Assembly: GCA_037976565.1 (NCBI GenBank)
Contig: CP137674.1
Span: 2,013,690 to 2,077,689 of the forward strand
Source of the DNA: Mesocentrotus franciscanus
Taxonomy: Eukaryota > Echinodermata > Echinoidea > Camarodonta > Strongylocentrotidae
Direction of reading: 5' to 3'
DNA length: 64,000 nt
Below, in pieces: positions 23,029-35,115 of the stretch (its first letter is position 1; each line of letters starts with the position of its first letter). A program made the translations under genes and the position numbers. The notes under the pieces are model-generated. The model did not search any database. It was not told where the DNA came from and saw nothing but the letters and a program-made list of their open reading frames with translations.

Positions 23029-23652
23029 CTTTGAGCCAATGATGGTTGATAGAATGCAAGGAATCAGAAGTTTGAACAGCTGCATCATGTCCTATGCGTT
23101 TCGGAATGTTACTTGGTTGACTACTTCTAGAATTGCTTTCACTATGGGAAGAAGAGAAATCGCTTGCAATAGTCTGGTCATCTGATACAGTTGTATCTTC
23201 AGAATGTGATAAGGTGTCAAAATCATGCGAGTAGGAAACAGATCTAGAAGGCGTGATGGTATTGATGCTGGTATCTGAGATCTTGGATCTTGTGTTGTTG
23301 CTACTAGAATGAGAAGAATTTGAATCTGATTTGGAGAGGTAGCTTCTTGAGCTGTATGATGGAACTGAAGAGTAAGAATCCGCACTAGTCATGCTACTCT
23401 CTGGAGTACCATGTATCGAAGCTATGGAGTCCTCAACCATTAATGGACTCATTGTTCTTATACTCTCAATGTCTTTGTGATGAGATATGTCATCATAATG
23501 AGAAGAAGAGTCCTGAGTATGTAAGGTGCTTGGTAGTAGCAAGTCATCGATGGTCTGTAGACCAAAAAATGTCAGTCCAACATCCTCTCCTATTGTTGAC
23601 TGAACACTAGATTCATCCAAAGATATATGTTCTGTATTTTCTACGAGATGAC
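23029..23652 (-). CDS. C19orf44: C19orf44 homologue, large exon with IDDLL and AAVQTSD motifs
   Basis: The 624-base exon (acceptor CTTTCCACAG, donor CTCAAAG|GTATAC, phase 1 at both ends) encodes 207 complete codons. After an acidic start, VGLTFFGLQTIDDLLLPS matches the human NILSLDDLAP segment. A Ser/Thr/Asp-rich disordered stretch follows with SYSHDFDTLSHSEDTT (human YSEDFE). The exon ends PKRIGHDAAVQTSD and HHWLK, matching human RVLVKDTAVQTPD and EWTK. This is the strongest family evidence in the window. Confidence 0.88.
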
Positions 23653-24260
23653 CTGTGGAAAGTAGATATAGTCAATCATTCGGAACACAGGATAAACATA
23701 AAAATTGTTTATGATTTGATGATCAATGTTCTATTTCCACAATTTCTTGTTAATATTAAAAACACAAAAGATGTTATGATGAAAGCCTGGGATCTTTTAT
23801 AGTCATGTCCTCATTTGGCAAATTTCAGCCAATATTTGTTTACCCACCTGCTCTCCCAAGCTGTAATGACCAGGGTTGGCGTGATTTATATCACCCCAAC
23901 TTAATATAAATACATATCCAATAACAAGTCCATCTGTAGGTCTAAAATTTGTGACCTAATAAAAATGTTGGATTAAACGCATGAATCGCCTTACATCAGT
24001 TATTGTGTTTTACATGTATGCATGTGGGTGATCAAAATTTCCAGGAGCACTGAATTCTATATGATGTGCATGAACTAGTCTACAAACAAGTCATTTATTT
24101 CTCACAATCCAATTTCAGTATTTAAATCTACCAATTACACATAAAGTGTTATTAAGAATAATTGACATTTAGCAGCTGATTTTAAATGCAGTATACTAGC
24201 ATAGAACCTTAAAATACAGAACAAAAATGTCCTGGATATAAGAGTAGCAGCAGTACACAC

Positions 24261-24336
24261 CTGTATCTGAGAGCCTTTGAGGGGATGCTACATTCTCTGA
24301 TACTTGATCTGAAACTGTATCGGCTTGCTGCACATC
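24261..24336 (-). CDS. C19orf44: C19orf44 homologue, short linker exon
   Basis: The 76 bases between TACCTTGACAG and GATACAG|GTGTGT read DVQQADTVSDQVSENVASPQ and on to RLSDT, in phase 0 at the start and phase 1 at the end, fitting both neighbours. The exon is low in information, so its support comes from phase and splice sites. It is separated from the previous exon by a 6.2-kb repeat-filled intron. Confidence 0.6.
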
Positions 24337-24339
24337 CTG

Positions 24340-25217
24340 TCAAGGTACAAACAAATTGCAACATTACAAAACATTTGTCATACTGTTTATCTACATGAAC
24401 ATGATCAAAGTTTGATAACAGAATGGATTATAACTACAACTACGTTCTTTGAGTGACAAAAATGCTTTAGCACATACAAATTGTGAGTGTTCATAAGACT
24501 AAGAGAGAAAGAAAGTAAGAAAAGAGGTAGAAAAGGGAAGGGAATCATGGCTTGGGAAAAGAAGCCACTTGTGTTGCAGCGTGCCAAGTTTTTCCAAGAG
24601 AATTTCTCTAAGCGCTGGTGTTCACCAATGCTGGTATATTTCTTTTAACTCATAAATATGCTTGTAACAGCTTGTACATTTTTTAGAATTTGTACCGTAA
24701 CTATGGAGCAAGATTAAGAATTGTAAATAATGAATTATCAGCCCATCGTTGTATAGCAGAATACGTGTTTTAGAATCATTGATAGTCAGAGCGTCTACAA
24801 AATCGCTGAGGTACCAGAGGCGCAATGCATTATGGGAACGTGTATTGCTATATGCGGTAGCGAGGATTAACATTGTTTTCTACTTCACATTCATTAAGCA
24901 TAAATTTAATCCCAAGGACAAGTTTGTTCTCATAAGTGCTAATGGCGAATGTTTTGTCATTTTGCACCAAGAACAAAAATAGCAAATGAGCACCACTGTG
25001 ATTAGATAGCATATCCTTCATTCACATAAGTTACTTTACTTCTTTCTTTTTGGCTCTGGCATGCATGTTTATTTCATCCCTGCTAAAGTGATGGATTTAT
25101 AAAAATCAAAGTGTGAACTACATGTGTGCAGTATTTAATCATGCAATTGAAATTCAATGACTAAGTTCCCGAAATGTTTTCCTCAACAAAGGGTATATAT
25201 AAAAGAAGACCTTATTG
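24340..25217. other. Intron sequence, no gene seen
   Basis: Part of the large C19orf44 intron. There are no recognisable repeats or coding sequence apart from a short purine-rich patch at 24495-24540. Confidence 0.4.
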
Positions 25218-25219
25218 TA

Positions 25220-25545
25220 CACTACCGCTCAAAGGTTTTGGCACAACGGTTCGGTTACGGTTTGGTACCGTTTGTCCTATCGTAAGCTTTCCGCGGTTAT
25301 CTCCAAGGTTTTGTTGTTCGGTGAGAATCCGCGGGAAGCTATCGGAGCGCAAACGGTGAGCAAACGGTGAGCAAACGGTGAGCAAACGGTTAGCCAGAGA
25401 GAGCGCACGCGCGGATTTCTTTCTCAGAACGGTGAACGGTGAAAGTCCGCGGTTAGCTAAAGAGCGCGCACGCGATGAAAGGCTGTATTGTGACGTAACA
25501 ATGACTGATTTTACAAAGCCGCATGTAGATCTAGGAATCACGTTT
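25220..25545. mobile_element. Left Tc1-like end with GAGCAAACGGT array
   Basis: Begins CACTACCGCTCAAAGGTTTT after a TA dinucleotide, an end typical of Tc1/mariner elements. About 130 bases in, the 11-mer GAGCAAACGGT occurs in tandem (25350-25392). The segment continues to TGACGTAACAATGACTGATT and GATCTAGGAA, which are found again at 29505-29556. No transposase is seen. Confidence 0.65.
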
Positions 25546-27200
25546 GCTATAAATGTTTAAAGAATGAAGACTTGTGCTCTGCATTCGGAACGATTCTGGT
25601 GAAGATAATGATGGTGACGTTTTAATGAAGTTGTTAATGGTGATGATGACGATGAAATGGTGATGATGACGATGAAATCATGATGAAATTATGATGAGAT
25701 GGTGGTGATGATTGTGGGGCGGTGGTTACTGGTTAGGTCTTAGGATGATCGTGAAAAATTACGATTGTAAATTTGATGTTGATGAAAAATGAGGGAATAC
25801 ATATTAGCGATCATTTTTAGTTGTCGACGTGAGATTCGCTAGAGGCTTGATAATAAAATCTTTAAAATAGAATGGATCAATGACTGTCACTGTCTTAGGA
25901 GTGTCGATTAGACCAGAGTTGATTTAACAGGAAAGAATGAAGGAGAGAGAAAGAATGAGAGGCAGGCAGTTTTGACAAAATTTGAAAAGTACTGGATGGA
26001 GTTGGAGAAAGCTGAAGATATTATTCGGGAAGGAAAGGAGATGAGGTATCATCAAGGCCAGAATGGGGGAAAAAAACAAATAAAATGATTATGGTATATA
26101 TATGAAAAGGGAAATGGCTATCGACTAAACAGTGTTGATTAGTTATAAATATAATTAGGCAAGACACGAACACGTTAGTCTATTTCCCGCACAACTTTCT
26201 ACTTCTAGTTCCTCTTTATATCCATTCATTCATAAAATTAATGATTTATTGAATAAAAACTTCAATGGCAGCCGTGCAAAGCTGCATTGATGATGTGTAC
26301 AGTATAAACGAATTATAAATTGACAACTGACAATTACAAGTAATACAAAATCACAATCAAATATGGTATAAAAAATCATGATCAAAATATGGAATATATA
26401 ATTATAATTTATACTGCCAGAATTACAGACAAAAGAACATGACAAAAATGTAGTACCGAGAATGAGAGAGAGAGTGAAAGAGGAGTGTATGTAAGTGATG
26501 TAGTAAGGAGGAGGTAGACAATCGTAGAGAGTAGCCATTTCCTATTTCCTCCATTCCTGTCAAAAGTAATCCAAACTTATCAAAAACTAATCAAAACCTT
26601 TCCGAATATTCAATCAATTTTTTTAGATACTTCTTGCTGTAAGTCAGGCCCATGTTCGGGTTCGGTGGTATAATATTAATAGCAAGACCAAGAAAAGTTC
26701 GTAAATATACTCACCCCTAAACTTGATTTACTACGCTCGCGTGGCTCCTGTCAAATTCTACCAGTTTTTAACCAGCAAGCCCCCCAGGAAACAATTTTAT
26801 CTCTTATCTCGTCGACATAATTATATCATTCAACGACTCGACTCTTATCTCAATCTCTTGTTGAGTGACTTGATGACAGAGAAAGTCCATGTTACGCAAT
26901 GTCTCCCTTTGGTTCCCACGCTCGGACCTGTAGTTCTTGGAGCCTTGCCAACTGCTCATGAATATTGATGTTTGCGGTTCGACAATGCAACATAAATATT
27001 TTAAAGGGTAAGTTGAGTTGTTTTCTTCTTTCCTACTACGAACACATCCATTTCTATGAAATAATATTTTATTAGAATGTATGGTTTTGTGTTTGAACAC
27101 TATCAATATTGATGGAATCATACCATATTTGAAACCTACATTTTGTTTTCTTTTATCCAAACACCCGCCTGTTTTGAATGTAAACATTCCCTTCCTTATC
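25546..27200. other. Intron sequence, no gene seen
   Basis: Contains a GATGAT-rich patch (25606-25716) and GA-rich patches. No recognisable coding sequence. Confidence 0.4.
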
Positions 27201-27239
27201 TTGGGTTGTTGATTATTAAGCAGCAAATGGGTTTTCTTC

Positions 27240-28395
27240 CAGTCTCTCTCTACCCCACCCCCTTTATCTCTTTACTATATTCCCTCTTTCTTTCTCTCTC
27301 CCTCCCCATGTCTCCTTTCTTTCTCTCTGTACCCCGTCTCCCCTCCGTCGCCTTTCTCTTATTTCTCTTCCTCTCTCTCTGTCTCTCCCCCGTCCTTTCA
27401 AGTTTTCTTATATTCATTCCTTTCCTGAAAGTCTCATAGCATGCGCGTCATTTTCACTGAAATAACAGCCATTTTGTATCCATGTTATAATAAGTTCACG
27501 ACCCCATATTAATAGATGTGACATAACTTGGAAATAATCTTATAAGTTTTGCAATAAATTTTGCAAGGAAACAATTAACCTCCCTGGTTTTATGTCGAAT
27601 ACAAGAGCTTCCCAACTCAGGAGTAATCATAGCTTGCATGTGAACTGAATGTCATAAAATGGAGATCCCATTGTCATTATAATTACGGTAATCCCTGAGC
27701 GCGCGCAGTACATATCAATTTCAACCACCTGTATTTGGGTCATGAGGTCATGTCGAGATCGTGTCGCTTTTGTTTAAAAACAATCCTGGTTTGTGAAAAT
27801 AATGTTTGCGGTCTGTGGCAAAATTTGTATTTTGTAGGGCCATGGTTCAACTGATTGGTAATGAATGAATAGAATTATAAAGAATTATTTGTTATTTGGA
27901 GTTATGGATCGTTCATTAAATTTTCAAATCTCTATATCTCTTTCTTTCTCTTTATATCTTTCACCCCTCTCTCTCTCTCTCTCTCTCTCCCTTTGCGCTC
28001 TATTCCCTCTTTCTTTCTTCTATCTGCCTGTCCCACTAACCCCTCCCTCTTCTCTCTTTCTCCCTTCCTTACATTCATACCTTCCTGAAAATCTCGCTAC
28101 ATACACATCGTTTTTCTAGAAATAGCAGCCATATTTATCCATATTATAATAAGTTCATAACCCCATATCAATAGATGTGATATAACTTGGAAATAGTTTT
28201 GCAATCAATTTTGCAAGAAAACAACTAACCTCCCTGGTTTATGTCGAATAGCTTCCATGCAAACTGAATGTCATAAAATGGAGATCCCATTGTCATTATA
28301 ATTCGGGGAATCCCTACGTGCGCGCAGTACATATCAAATTTCAACCACCTGTATTTGGGCCATGAGGTTAATGTTGAGATCGTGTCGCTTTGGCC
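27240..28395. repeat. Tandem segmental duplication of about 660 bp
   Basis: A CT-rich block plus a unique-looking block (27240-27772) is repeated at 27930-28392. Shared sequence includes CATAAAATGGAGATCCCATT and TCAACCACCTGTATTTGGG, with small indels. Each copy ends at GATCGTGTCGCTTT. Confidence 0.8.
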
Positions 28396-29338
28396 CCCCT
28401 CCCTTCCACACGTTCTTGGCGGGATTAATCGCAACTGATCTCCCCTTCTTTTCTTCTTCCTCTTTTGTTCCCTTTTAGCTCTCTTTCCCTTTCCGTCCTT
28501 CTCTTCTTTTTGGCGGGGCGGTGAGGAGGCAAGGGCCTTTGCCCATCCCCGATCCACAACTTATTGGGGAAAATTGCAACTGATATCCCCTTTCTTTTCT
28601 TATCCCTCTTTTTCCTTCCCTTTACCTCCTCTTTTACTTTCCCTTTCCTTCCTTCTCTCTTATTTTTTTATGGGGGAATGTAACAGCCTGGGAGGCAAGG
28701 CCCTTCGCTCCCCTCCCGATCTTCTTATTTTCCTCCTATTTCTTGTCTTCTTCCTCTTTCACTTTCCCTTCTTTTCATTCTCTCTCTCTTTTTGCGGGGC
28801 AAGGCCCGCCCCTGGATCCGCGCCTGATTCAACTCATGGGTAAGCAGCTCTTAGTAGACTATTATTCAATTCCATTCTATTCAATTCGTTCCCGAAGAGT
28901 AGTTAAGAGATTAACTTATAGGGGGCAAGGGCCTTTGCCCATCCCCGATCCACAACTTATGGGGGAAAATTGCAACTGATATCCCCTATCTTTTCTTATC
29001 CCTCTTTTTTCCTTCCCTTTATCTCCTCTTTTATTTTTTTTTTTCCCCTTTCCTTCCTTCTCTCTTATTTTTTTGATGGGGGATGTAACAGCCTGGGAGG
29101 CAAGGCCCTTCCGCTCCCCTCCCGACCTTCTTATTTTCTCCAATTTCTTGTCTTCTTCCTCTTTCTCTCCTCTTTCACTTTCCCTTCTTTTCATTCTCTC
29201 TCTCTTTTTGCGGGGCAAGGCCCGCTCCCCCTGGATCCGCGCCTGATTTAACTGATGGGTAAGCAGATCTTAGTAGACTATTATTCAATTCCATTTTATT
29301 CAATTCGTTCCCGAAGAGTAGTTAAGAGATTAACTTAT
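28396..29338. repeat. Tandem copies of the pyrimidine-rich hAT-end repeat
   Basis: The unit CAAGGGCCTTTGCCCATCCC to GATTAACTTATA occurs at 28531-28920 and 28925-29338. A further partial unit (28400-28530, GGCGGGATTAATCGCAACTG) matches 53598-53720 inside the 3-kb hAT-like element. Each unit contains CCTGGATCCGCGCCTGA, the terminal motif of that element family, and ends with TATTCAATTCCATT-type LINE-tail-like sequence. Confidence 0.75.
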
Positions 29339-29554
29339 ATAAACAAAACTAAAAAAGACTCGTACATGACAAAACATGCCAGGTAATACAAATGAAAGTA
29401 ATCATTACAAAATCAAAAGTTTAAAAAGAGTTATAGGTAACGTTGTATGTAAGTATTGGTACAAAAATCATTGATATGTAGATATAAGATCCTGCGATGA
29501 AAGCTGTATTGTGACGTAACAATGACTGATTTTATAACGCCTCATGCAGATCTA

Positions 29555-29654
29555 GGAACTTTTAGATTTGCACGACGAGAACGTGGACTGCCACATGTGA
29601 CATCCTTTTAAGGCAATGTGACATCCTTTTTAAGGCACTGCCGGGCACTGCCTT
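29555..29654. mobile_element. Half copy of the GGGACTTTTAG palindromic MITE
   Basis: GAACTTTTAGATTTGCACGA through to GGGCACTGCC matches the left arm and loop of the MITE at 1678-1856. The right arm is missing, and the sequence passes straight into the promoter-like repeat. Confidence 0.7.
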
Positions 29655-30110
29655 ATCGTACAAAAACAATGCTGATGGCCAATCAGATCAATCGTTTGAT
29701 ACTGGGTTAAAATATCACTGGCTAACTCGTGAATATTCATTAACTCAAATCAAGATGGCTGACAACAAATCACGTTGACGACAAGTCTTTCTTGGCTTAA
29801 ACATTAATTTAGATTTTAGGATCTAAATGAGCAAGCTATCGTAAGTCAAAGTTCATATTTCCGTTTCAATTATTTTATAAATTAAGATGGAATGTAATAC
29901 TGCAGCCAAAGCGGATATATGAAGACGTAAAGAGTGAAAAAAAACTTGTTGCATATCTCATTCATCTCGGTGCGGCCGAACCGAACCATTCCTTCCACAC
30001 ACTACCCCATACGCCGTACTCACTGAATTCAGTCTATACATAATTGCGGTCACAGGAGCAAGATGTAATCTCAGCGGAACAACCGTCTATGAACATTCTC
30101 TCACGTTATT
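29655..30110 (+). repeat. Promoter-like dispersed repeat, copy 1
   Basis: Shares about 430 bases with 36795-37262, in the same orientation: GGCCAATCAGA (CCAAT box), GAATATTCAT, CAAGATGGCTGACAACAAAT (a YY1-like AAGATGGC with an ATG), GAGCAAGCTATCGTAAGTCA, GCCGAACCGAACCATTC and CCCCATACGCCGTAC. The short frame from the ATG stops early here. The boundaries are approximate. Confidence 0.7.
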
Positions 30111-30224
30111 GTGATGAAATAATCAAGTGATTGTGACGTCAGTGGCAAGCGCGCAGCGGTATGATTGTGAATGCAATGAACTAGTACTCCGATCTCCGCG
30201 TGTGTGCGACTTTTGAGATTTCTA

Positions 30225-30449
30225 CAGATACGCGCTCGCAGACTCAGCGCACACAAAGCTTTCTGTTATTAACCGTAATACTTCGGTTAGCAAACGGTGA
30301 GCAAACGGTGAGCAAACGGTGAGCAAACGGTGAGCAAGCGGCGCGGCACCGAAGAGCGGTGAACGGCGAGGCACCGTTCTCCGTTCACCGTTTACAGTTC
30401 GGAGCGGTGCACGGGAAGAAACCGATGCCAAAACATTTGAGCGGTAGTG
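30225..30449. mobile_element. Right Tc1-like end with GAGCAAACGGT array
   Basis: Ends TTTGAGCGGTAGTG followed by TA, the inverted counterpart of the end at 25220. The 11-mer GAGCAAACGGT is again tandem (30289-30338), in the same direction as in the left part although the termini are inverted. It stops 124 bases short of the C19orf44 exon at 30574. Confidence 0.65.
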
Positions 30450-30573
30450 TATCTAGTTCTGTGTACAAAAAGCTAACACACACAAATTCATGTGCAAACT
30501 TTGAATCGGACCAGAAAAATAAACCTCTTAAATAAACATGTGGCCGATCAAAATAGAACCAAATTACCCTTAC

Positions 30574-31159
30574 CTTCACAAAAGAGGAGTATTCTGCGGT
30601 GTCTCCTATCAAATAGTCAATACTCTCTTCATCTGTATCAAGCTCTGCCATTATTTTGCTGTATACATTCCGTCTGCTGCTGCTCTGTTGTGTATTTCTA
30701 ACAGGAGTAGATGTCAAAGGCATTGTGGCATTTTCTGCTTTTGCTTTGGTTGATAACTCTGCCTTCATCTTGGACTCTGTTGCATTAAAAGCCATGTGAG
30801 GGTAACTTTCTAGTTGGGTGGTAAAGGAAGAAGGATTCTCTTGCTTAGATTCCCCATTGACTACTGGCTCAACTTTACTCAATGGCTTTTTCATGAATCG
30901 GTACTTGTCTCTATTCTCAGACATAGGAGGGCTAGAAGTATTCACAGTGACATTAAGTCCTTGGTACCGGTCGGACCTATCTTCAGATGAATCACTGTCT
31001 ACCATTTTCTTCCTGGAAGCTATCTTTGCATTAAATTTTGAGGCTCGTTGAAGGGCACTGGATGTGAAGCTCATAGACGTCTTTCCTGACATCAGTCTTG
31101 CTGACTGTTGAATACTCTGTGCACTTTGGGAAGAACTAGGTAGTACTGCACTTGCAGTG
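30574..31159 (-). CDS. C19orf44: C19orf44 homologue, large Ser-rich exon
   Basis: The 586-base exon has acceptor AAATGCAG and donor GTGAAG|GTAAGG. It completes the split Ser codon and encodes 195 residues: a Ser/Gln-rich start, SALQRASKFNAKIASRKKMV followed by DSDSSEDRSD (human IMNRKLQRNLSDTESDS), RFMKKPLSKVEPVV (human RFLKKKQAPVEN), and an acidic SIMAELDTDEESIDYLIGD-like segment. It is largely disordered in appearance, without membrane segments. Confidence 0.85.
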
Positions 31160-31248
31160 CTGCATTTAAGGAACAGAAAATGAAATCAATTTAGTTGGAC
31201 TAATCTTGATAGTCCACTTCAATCAAGTCAGTATACAAATATAACCAA

Positions 31249-31266
31249 GGGTTAGGGTTAGGGTTA
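31249..31266 (+). repeat. Short interstitial telomere-like repeat
   Basis: Three perfect GGGTTA units. Single or double units occur elsewhere (46727-46745 degenerate; 50331-50345). It may be chance or a trace of break repair. Confidence 0.6.
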
Positions 31267-31394
31267 ATATTAAATTTTTGTTTTCATAGCACCCACAATC
31301 AACATTCAATTACAATGCAACTTTCATGAAAATTTGAGTATTTGATGCCCTTGCTCACAATGATTAGTCATAACTAGCCATCAGGAATTAATTC

Positions 31395-31515
31395 CTTGAA
31401 ATGCTAGAGCGCCGTAATGGTAGCCATGCTAAAGCCAGGGTAATAATTGGGAGCGCCAGGAGTGTCAAGTCTGACAGACATGAGCGCTATAGAAGAAACC
31501 AATATTATTATTATT
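31395..31515 (+). repeat. SINE 3' fragment
   Basis: AGCCAGGGTAATAATTGGGA, GAGCGCTATAGAAGAAACC and a terminal ATT microsatellite match the tail of the SINE copy at 33 kb. No tRNA-like head is present. Confidence 0.6.
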
Positions 31516-31933
31516 ATTATCAAGATTCCCAATATCAATATAAATCTTGCAACACAAAAATATTTTAATGACAATCTGCCAGTACAGTTGCTTTGAAAGT
31601 CCTCATGTTATCATGGTATCAAAAAGTGTGACAGATGGACGGACAGATAACCACTGTGGCAGAAGAATAAAACAATTTGTTAGTACATTTCCTGGTTTTC
31701 TAGAACCAACCTCAAACTAATACTGCTTTGTCATTGTGACTCTGCATTTATATTGCACATTCTCCACACTATGGTGAAGCATTCCAACCTGTTCCTTTTT
31801 TACAGGTGTGCACACCAAGCAAGAAACACTGAAGATATCAAAATACCTTTGCTTGCATGTAACAATGCATGTAACGATGCATGTAACTAACCACACAGCA
31901 CCCTTATGATAATGTCTTGATTAAAATACTTAC

Positions 31934-32070
31934 CTTGATTTTTTCATAAACTTCATTGTACTTGAGTTCTTTGCTTCATCAGAAAGACTCAAGTCACTCA
32001 TTCCAGAACCGATATCATCCATGTTATTCTTTTTCCCAGATGTCTTCTTTGAAAGCTGGGATAAATAGGC
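31934..32070 (-). CDS. C19orf44: C19orf44 homologue, exon with SDLSLSDE motif
   Basis: Starts in phase 0 after TTTACAATAG and ends in phase 2 at TCAAG|GTAAGT. It encodes 45 residues including DDIGSGMSDLSLSDE and MKFMKKS, which line up with the human N-terminal DFSDVSLED and RFLKRN segments. This is the most N-terminal part with clear family resemblance. Confidence 0.82.
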
Positions 32071-32964
32071 CTATTGTAAAGCAGATATCAAAAGGTGAGC
32101 AACATGAAACATAAATAAATTACTCTGTATCATTTGTAAAGCTCATTGACCCTGCAAGTAAACTCAGCCCTAAACTACTATGGAGCAGATATCTGGGTGG
32201 TGACGGGGTCCACAAGGGGTGTTGTAAAACAGCAACAGTTGTTAACCCATTGCCTACTGGAATCGGATGGTCCCTGTATTAAGCCTATGGGAATAGGAGA
32301 ATAATCCAGTATTCATCAGGTTAATTTTGAAATTAAAGGTTTGGAAATCAGCAACAGATAAAATTTATTCTCAACCAAAATTATTTATGAAATATTAGTC
32401 GTAAGCTTGTTTTCAATTGCTTCAAAATATGGCTCAGGTGGCACCAAAGAGTATCTTTCAAAGAATCCTAGAGCTTCCAGAGCCCACTTAAATGTACATG
32501 TACATGTAAGGGCCTTGGTCAGACCCAACATGTAAGGACTTCATGCATAACATATTTATACATCAGTTCAGATTCCTTCCATGTTGCACTTTTACATTTC
32601 TTGATCACCCTAATTCACATTAGATTTAGACTTTTTAGAGGTAGTATAAGCTATGAATCCAAGTGAGGGTATTTTGTGTGTTTGGAAGCAAGAACATGAA
32701 GCAAACAATGAGTGATACAAGAAAGAGAGAGATTTGAAGAGAATCACTGCCTGTTATAATTTACCCAAGTAAAAGACACAAGTTTATGGAGGTTAAACTA
32801 GGGTGACAAGAGGATTCATATTTCATTGGGATTGGCCCATATTTCAATCGTGTGTCTTGCATCCTGTATCGAACCTCCCTGAGATGCCATTTAGTGTTAT
32901 TATTTCAAAATCATTTTGAAACCACAATAGCTATAAACAACAAATGGATACAACATTGCAAACG

Positions 32965-33235
32965 TGTCATACAAGTAGGTGAAAGATTTGTAAGACTTGA
33001 CGGGAAGTGCAATTGCTGTGGGTTTGAGCCCTGGCATGAGACTAGTGTATAGTGGCAGACATTAACCTACATTTGCTACTCTCCACCCAGGAGTTAGATG
33101 GGTTCCTCGGTTATGAAGCAATTCTTTGAATGCTGTGAGCATCGAACTTGACAGACTAGCAAGAGCTGGGGTAATATTTATAATCTTAAGATCTAGCACA
33201 ATGGATATGAGCACTATAAAAATACTGAAATATTA
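32965..33235 (+). repeat. tRNA-derived SINE, plus-strand copy
   Basis: GGGTTTGAGCCCTGG is a B-box-like motif; the body follows with TTTGCTACTCTCCACCCAGG and AGTTAGATGGGT, then a tail GAGCACTATAAAAATACTG. The body motif recurs at 48.4 kb (minus) and, more diverged, at 39.3 kb (minus). Confidence 0.68.
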
Positions 33236-35115
33236 ACATTTTTATCAGGCCTCTGAGCCATGCAATGAAATACCAAGATATTTCGCCTCCTAGGCCGTAA
33301 GATGGCAAAACAATGTACATGTATTTACAAGTCGCGTCTTATACCGGTAATTCAGGTTTAAAACTTTACGGAAGTACATTTCTATTAGTAGATTGGTTCT
33401 AGATTTTGTATTCTGTCTAAAAAAAGATTAAAGGGATCATTGTTATGTATTTAAATGAAAATAATTTTACTAAAGCTCCACATATTTAAATAATTTGCAT
33501 ACATTCAAGCATATATTGTTTTGCCGCATGCACCAACCAAGCGATTGCTAGGGCAAAAAATATGTCTCCATTGTTGAGCGCCATACAGACAGTTAACGTA
33601 TGATTTGTGGGCAAAGCCTGTCTAAACGATAGGGTTGTTTTATACATGCGTACGCGTACACAGTATGGTTGCACTGGTGCACAGACTTTGTCTGACATTT
33701 TTGTCAATAATGAGCATTGCAAAACAACGTATTGCTGTTTAGGTTTTTTCCCATGAACATCAGGGGCACATGTTGAGAAGGAGCCCAAGTATCGCTGCTT
33801 ACCAGTAGTTGTTTTGCTATTAAAGGGCCCATGCCATCTAAATTCAGGTTTATTCCTGTTGGTGTGTAGTCCTGCTTACATCTCATATTTTGATATGTAA
33901 ACTTCTGAATGTGTTTTATAGATTTTGAAATTTTTTTTGAAATATATTTTTCTTCAAACTTGCTAAGCTCCACCCTAAAAATCCTCCAGATCTTATTCCC
34001 CTTGTGACATCATCTGTCAGTCATCAATGAGCTACCTTGAGAAAGTGGTATGTAACTTTGGTAAAGTTGACCACCTGTTAAAATACAACAAAAAATAGCA
34101 ACATATAAGTTGCTATGCTTGTCTCGCAACAAGACGTTTTATGGTTCACTGAAAGTGTATTTTATGTGCATTGTCTCTTAATAGTAGGAATATTTGAGGC
34201 TCATATGAACAGGCACCACAAAACCACCAAAAAGTAGCATGATGTGATCTATAAGTTAGAGCTCATTAAATGTGCATTTGGTCAGGAAGGTCAAATTTTT
34301 ACTTTTTTAGTATTTCTTGCAAGAGTATATTATCTTCTACATGTAAGTAGTTTCAAAAATTGAAAGCATGAAATAATCTAAAAATTGTATTTAGGGCAGT
34401 TTTTATAGACCTATGGTTGTTTGATCTTGAGTTTGTTGAGACCCTGGCAACTTGTCTCCTATAATCTCCTAAAACAGAGTAAGCTAAATACATTGATTCC
34501 TTGGAGACATAAAGAACAGGATGTGCTTAATTAGTGTTCGAGGACATTGTGATAATTCCTTCACAGAAACCTCTACTTTTAGATTTCTAATCCTTCTTTT
34601 GTCACCTTGCACAACATAGTGCTTGATTAAATTACAGATTTTAAATACCGGTACCTTTTTTCTCTCACCTAGCATTCTATTAACACTGGGATTCTTCTCA
34701 TTTTTGATTGGGTTAGGAACATGCAATTTTGATGAGTCACAATATATCATTTTAAAGCTGATTACTCAGAATCAGACCCAAACTTTAAAAAATGCAAGTA
34801 CAGAACCAAATCCATCTTGAGTTCCATGCGCTGGGTCTTTGTATAAATACTGTGTTTTCTTTATACTCCTAAACTGTTCATACTCCTTAACTGTTAACGC
34901 ATGGAATTTCTATTCCAGAAAATACATTCAAAATACATGAAATATATATGTACATGTATATGCGTTTAAAGAAATATTATACAGTATAATACAGTACAAA
35001 TTAAAAAAAAACAGTATTATGGGAATTAGGATGTCTATAAAAAAAAACAATTGGGGGTTTTGTCGAGACAGCCAACCGTCTATGAATATGAATGCCTGCA
35101 GCACATAAAACTTAC
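33236..35115. other. Intron sequence, no gene seen
   Basis: AT-rich part of the C19orf44 homologue between its first two exons found here. No coding sequence, SINE or inverted repeat was recognised. Confidence 0.45.

Noticed and set aside
31249..31266. Telomere or chromosome-end interpretation of the GGGTTA repeats
   Set aside because: Only three units inside an intron; too short for a telomere.
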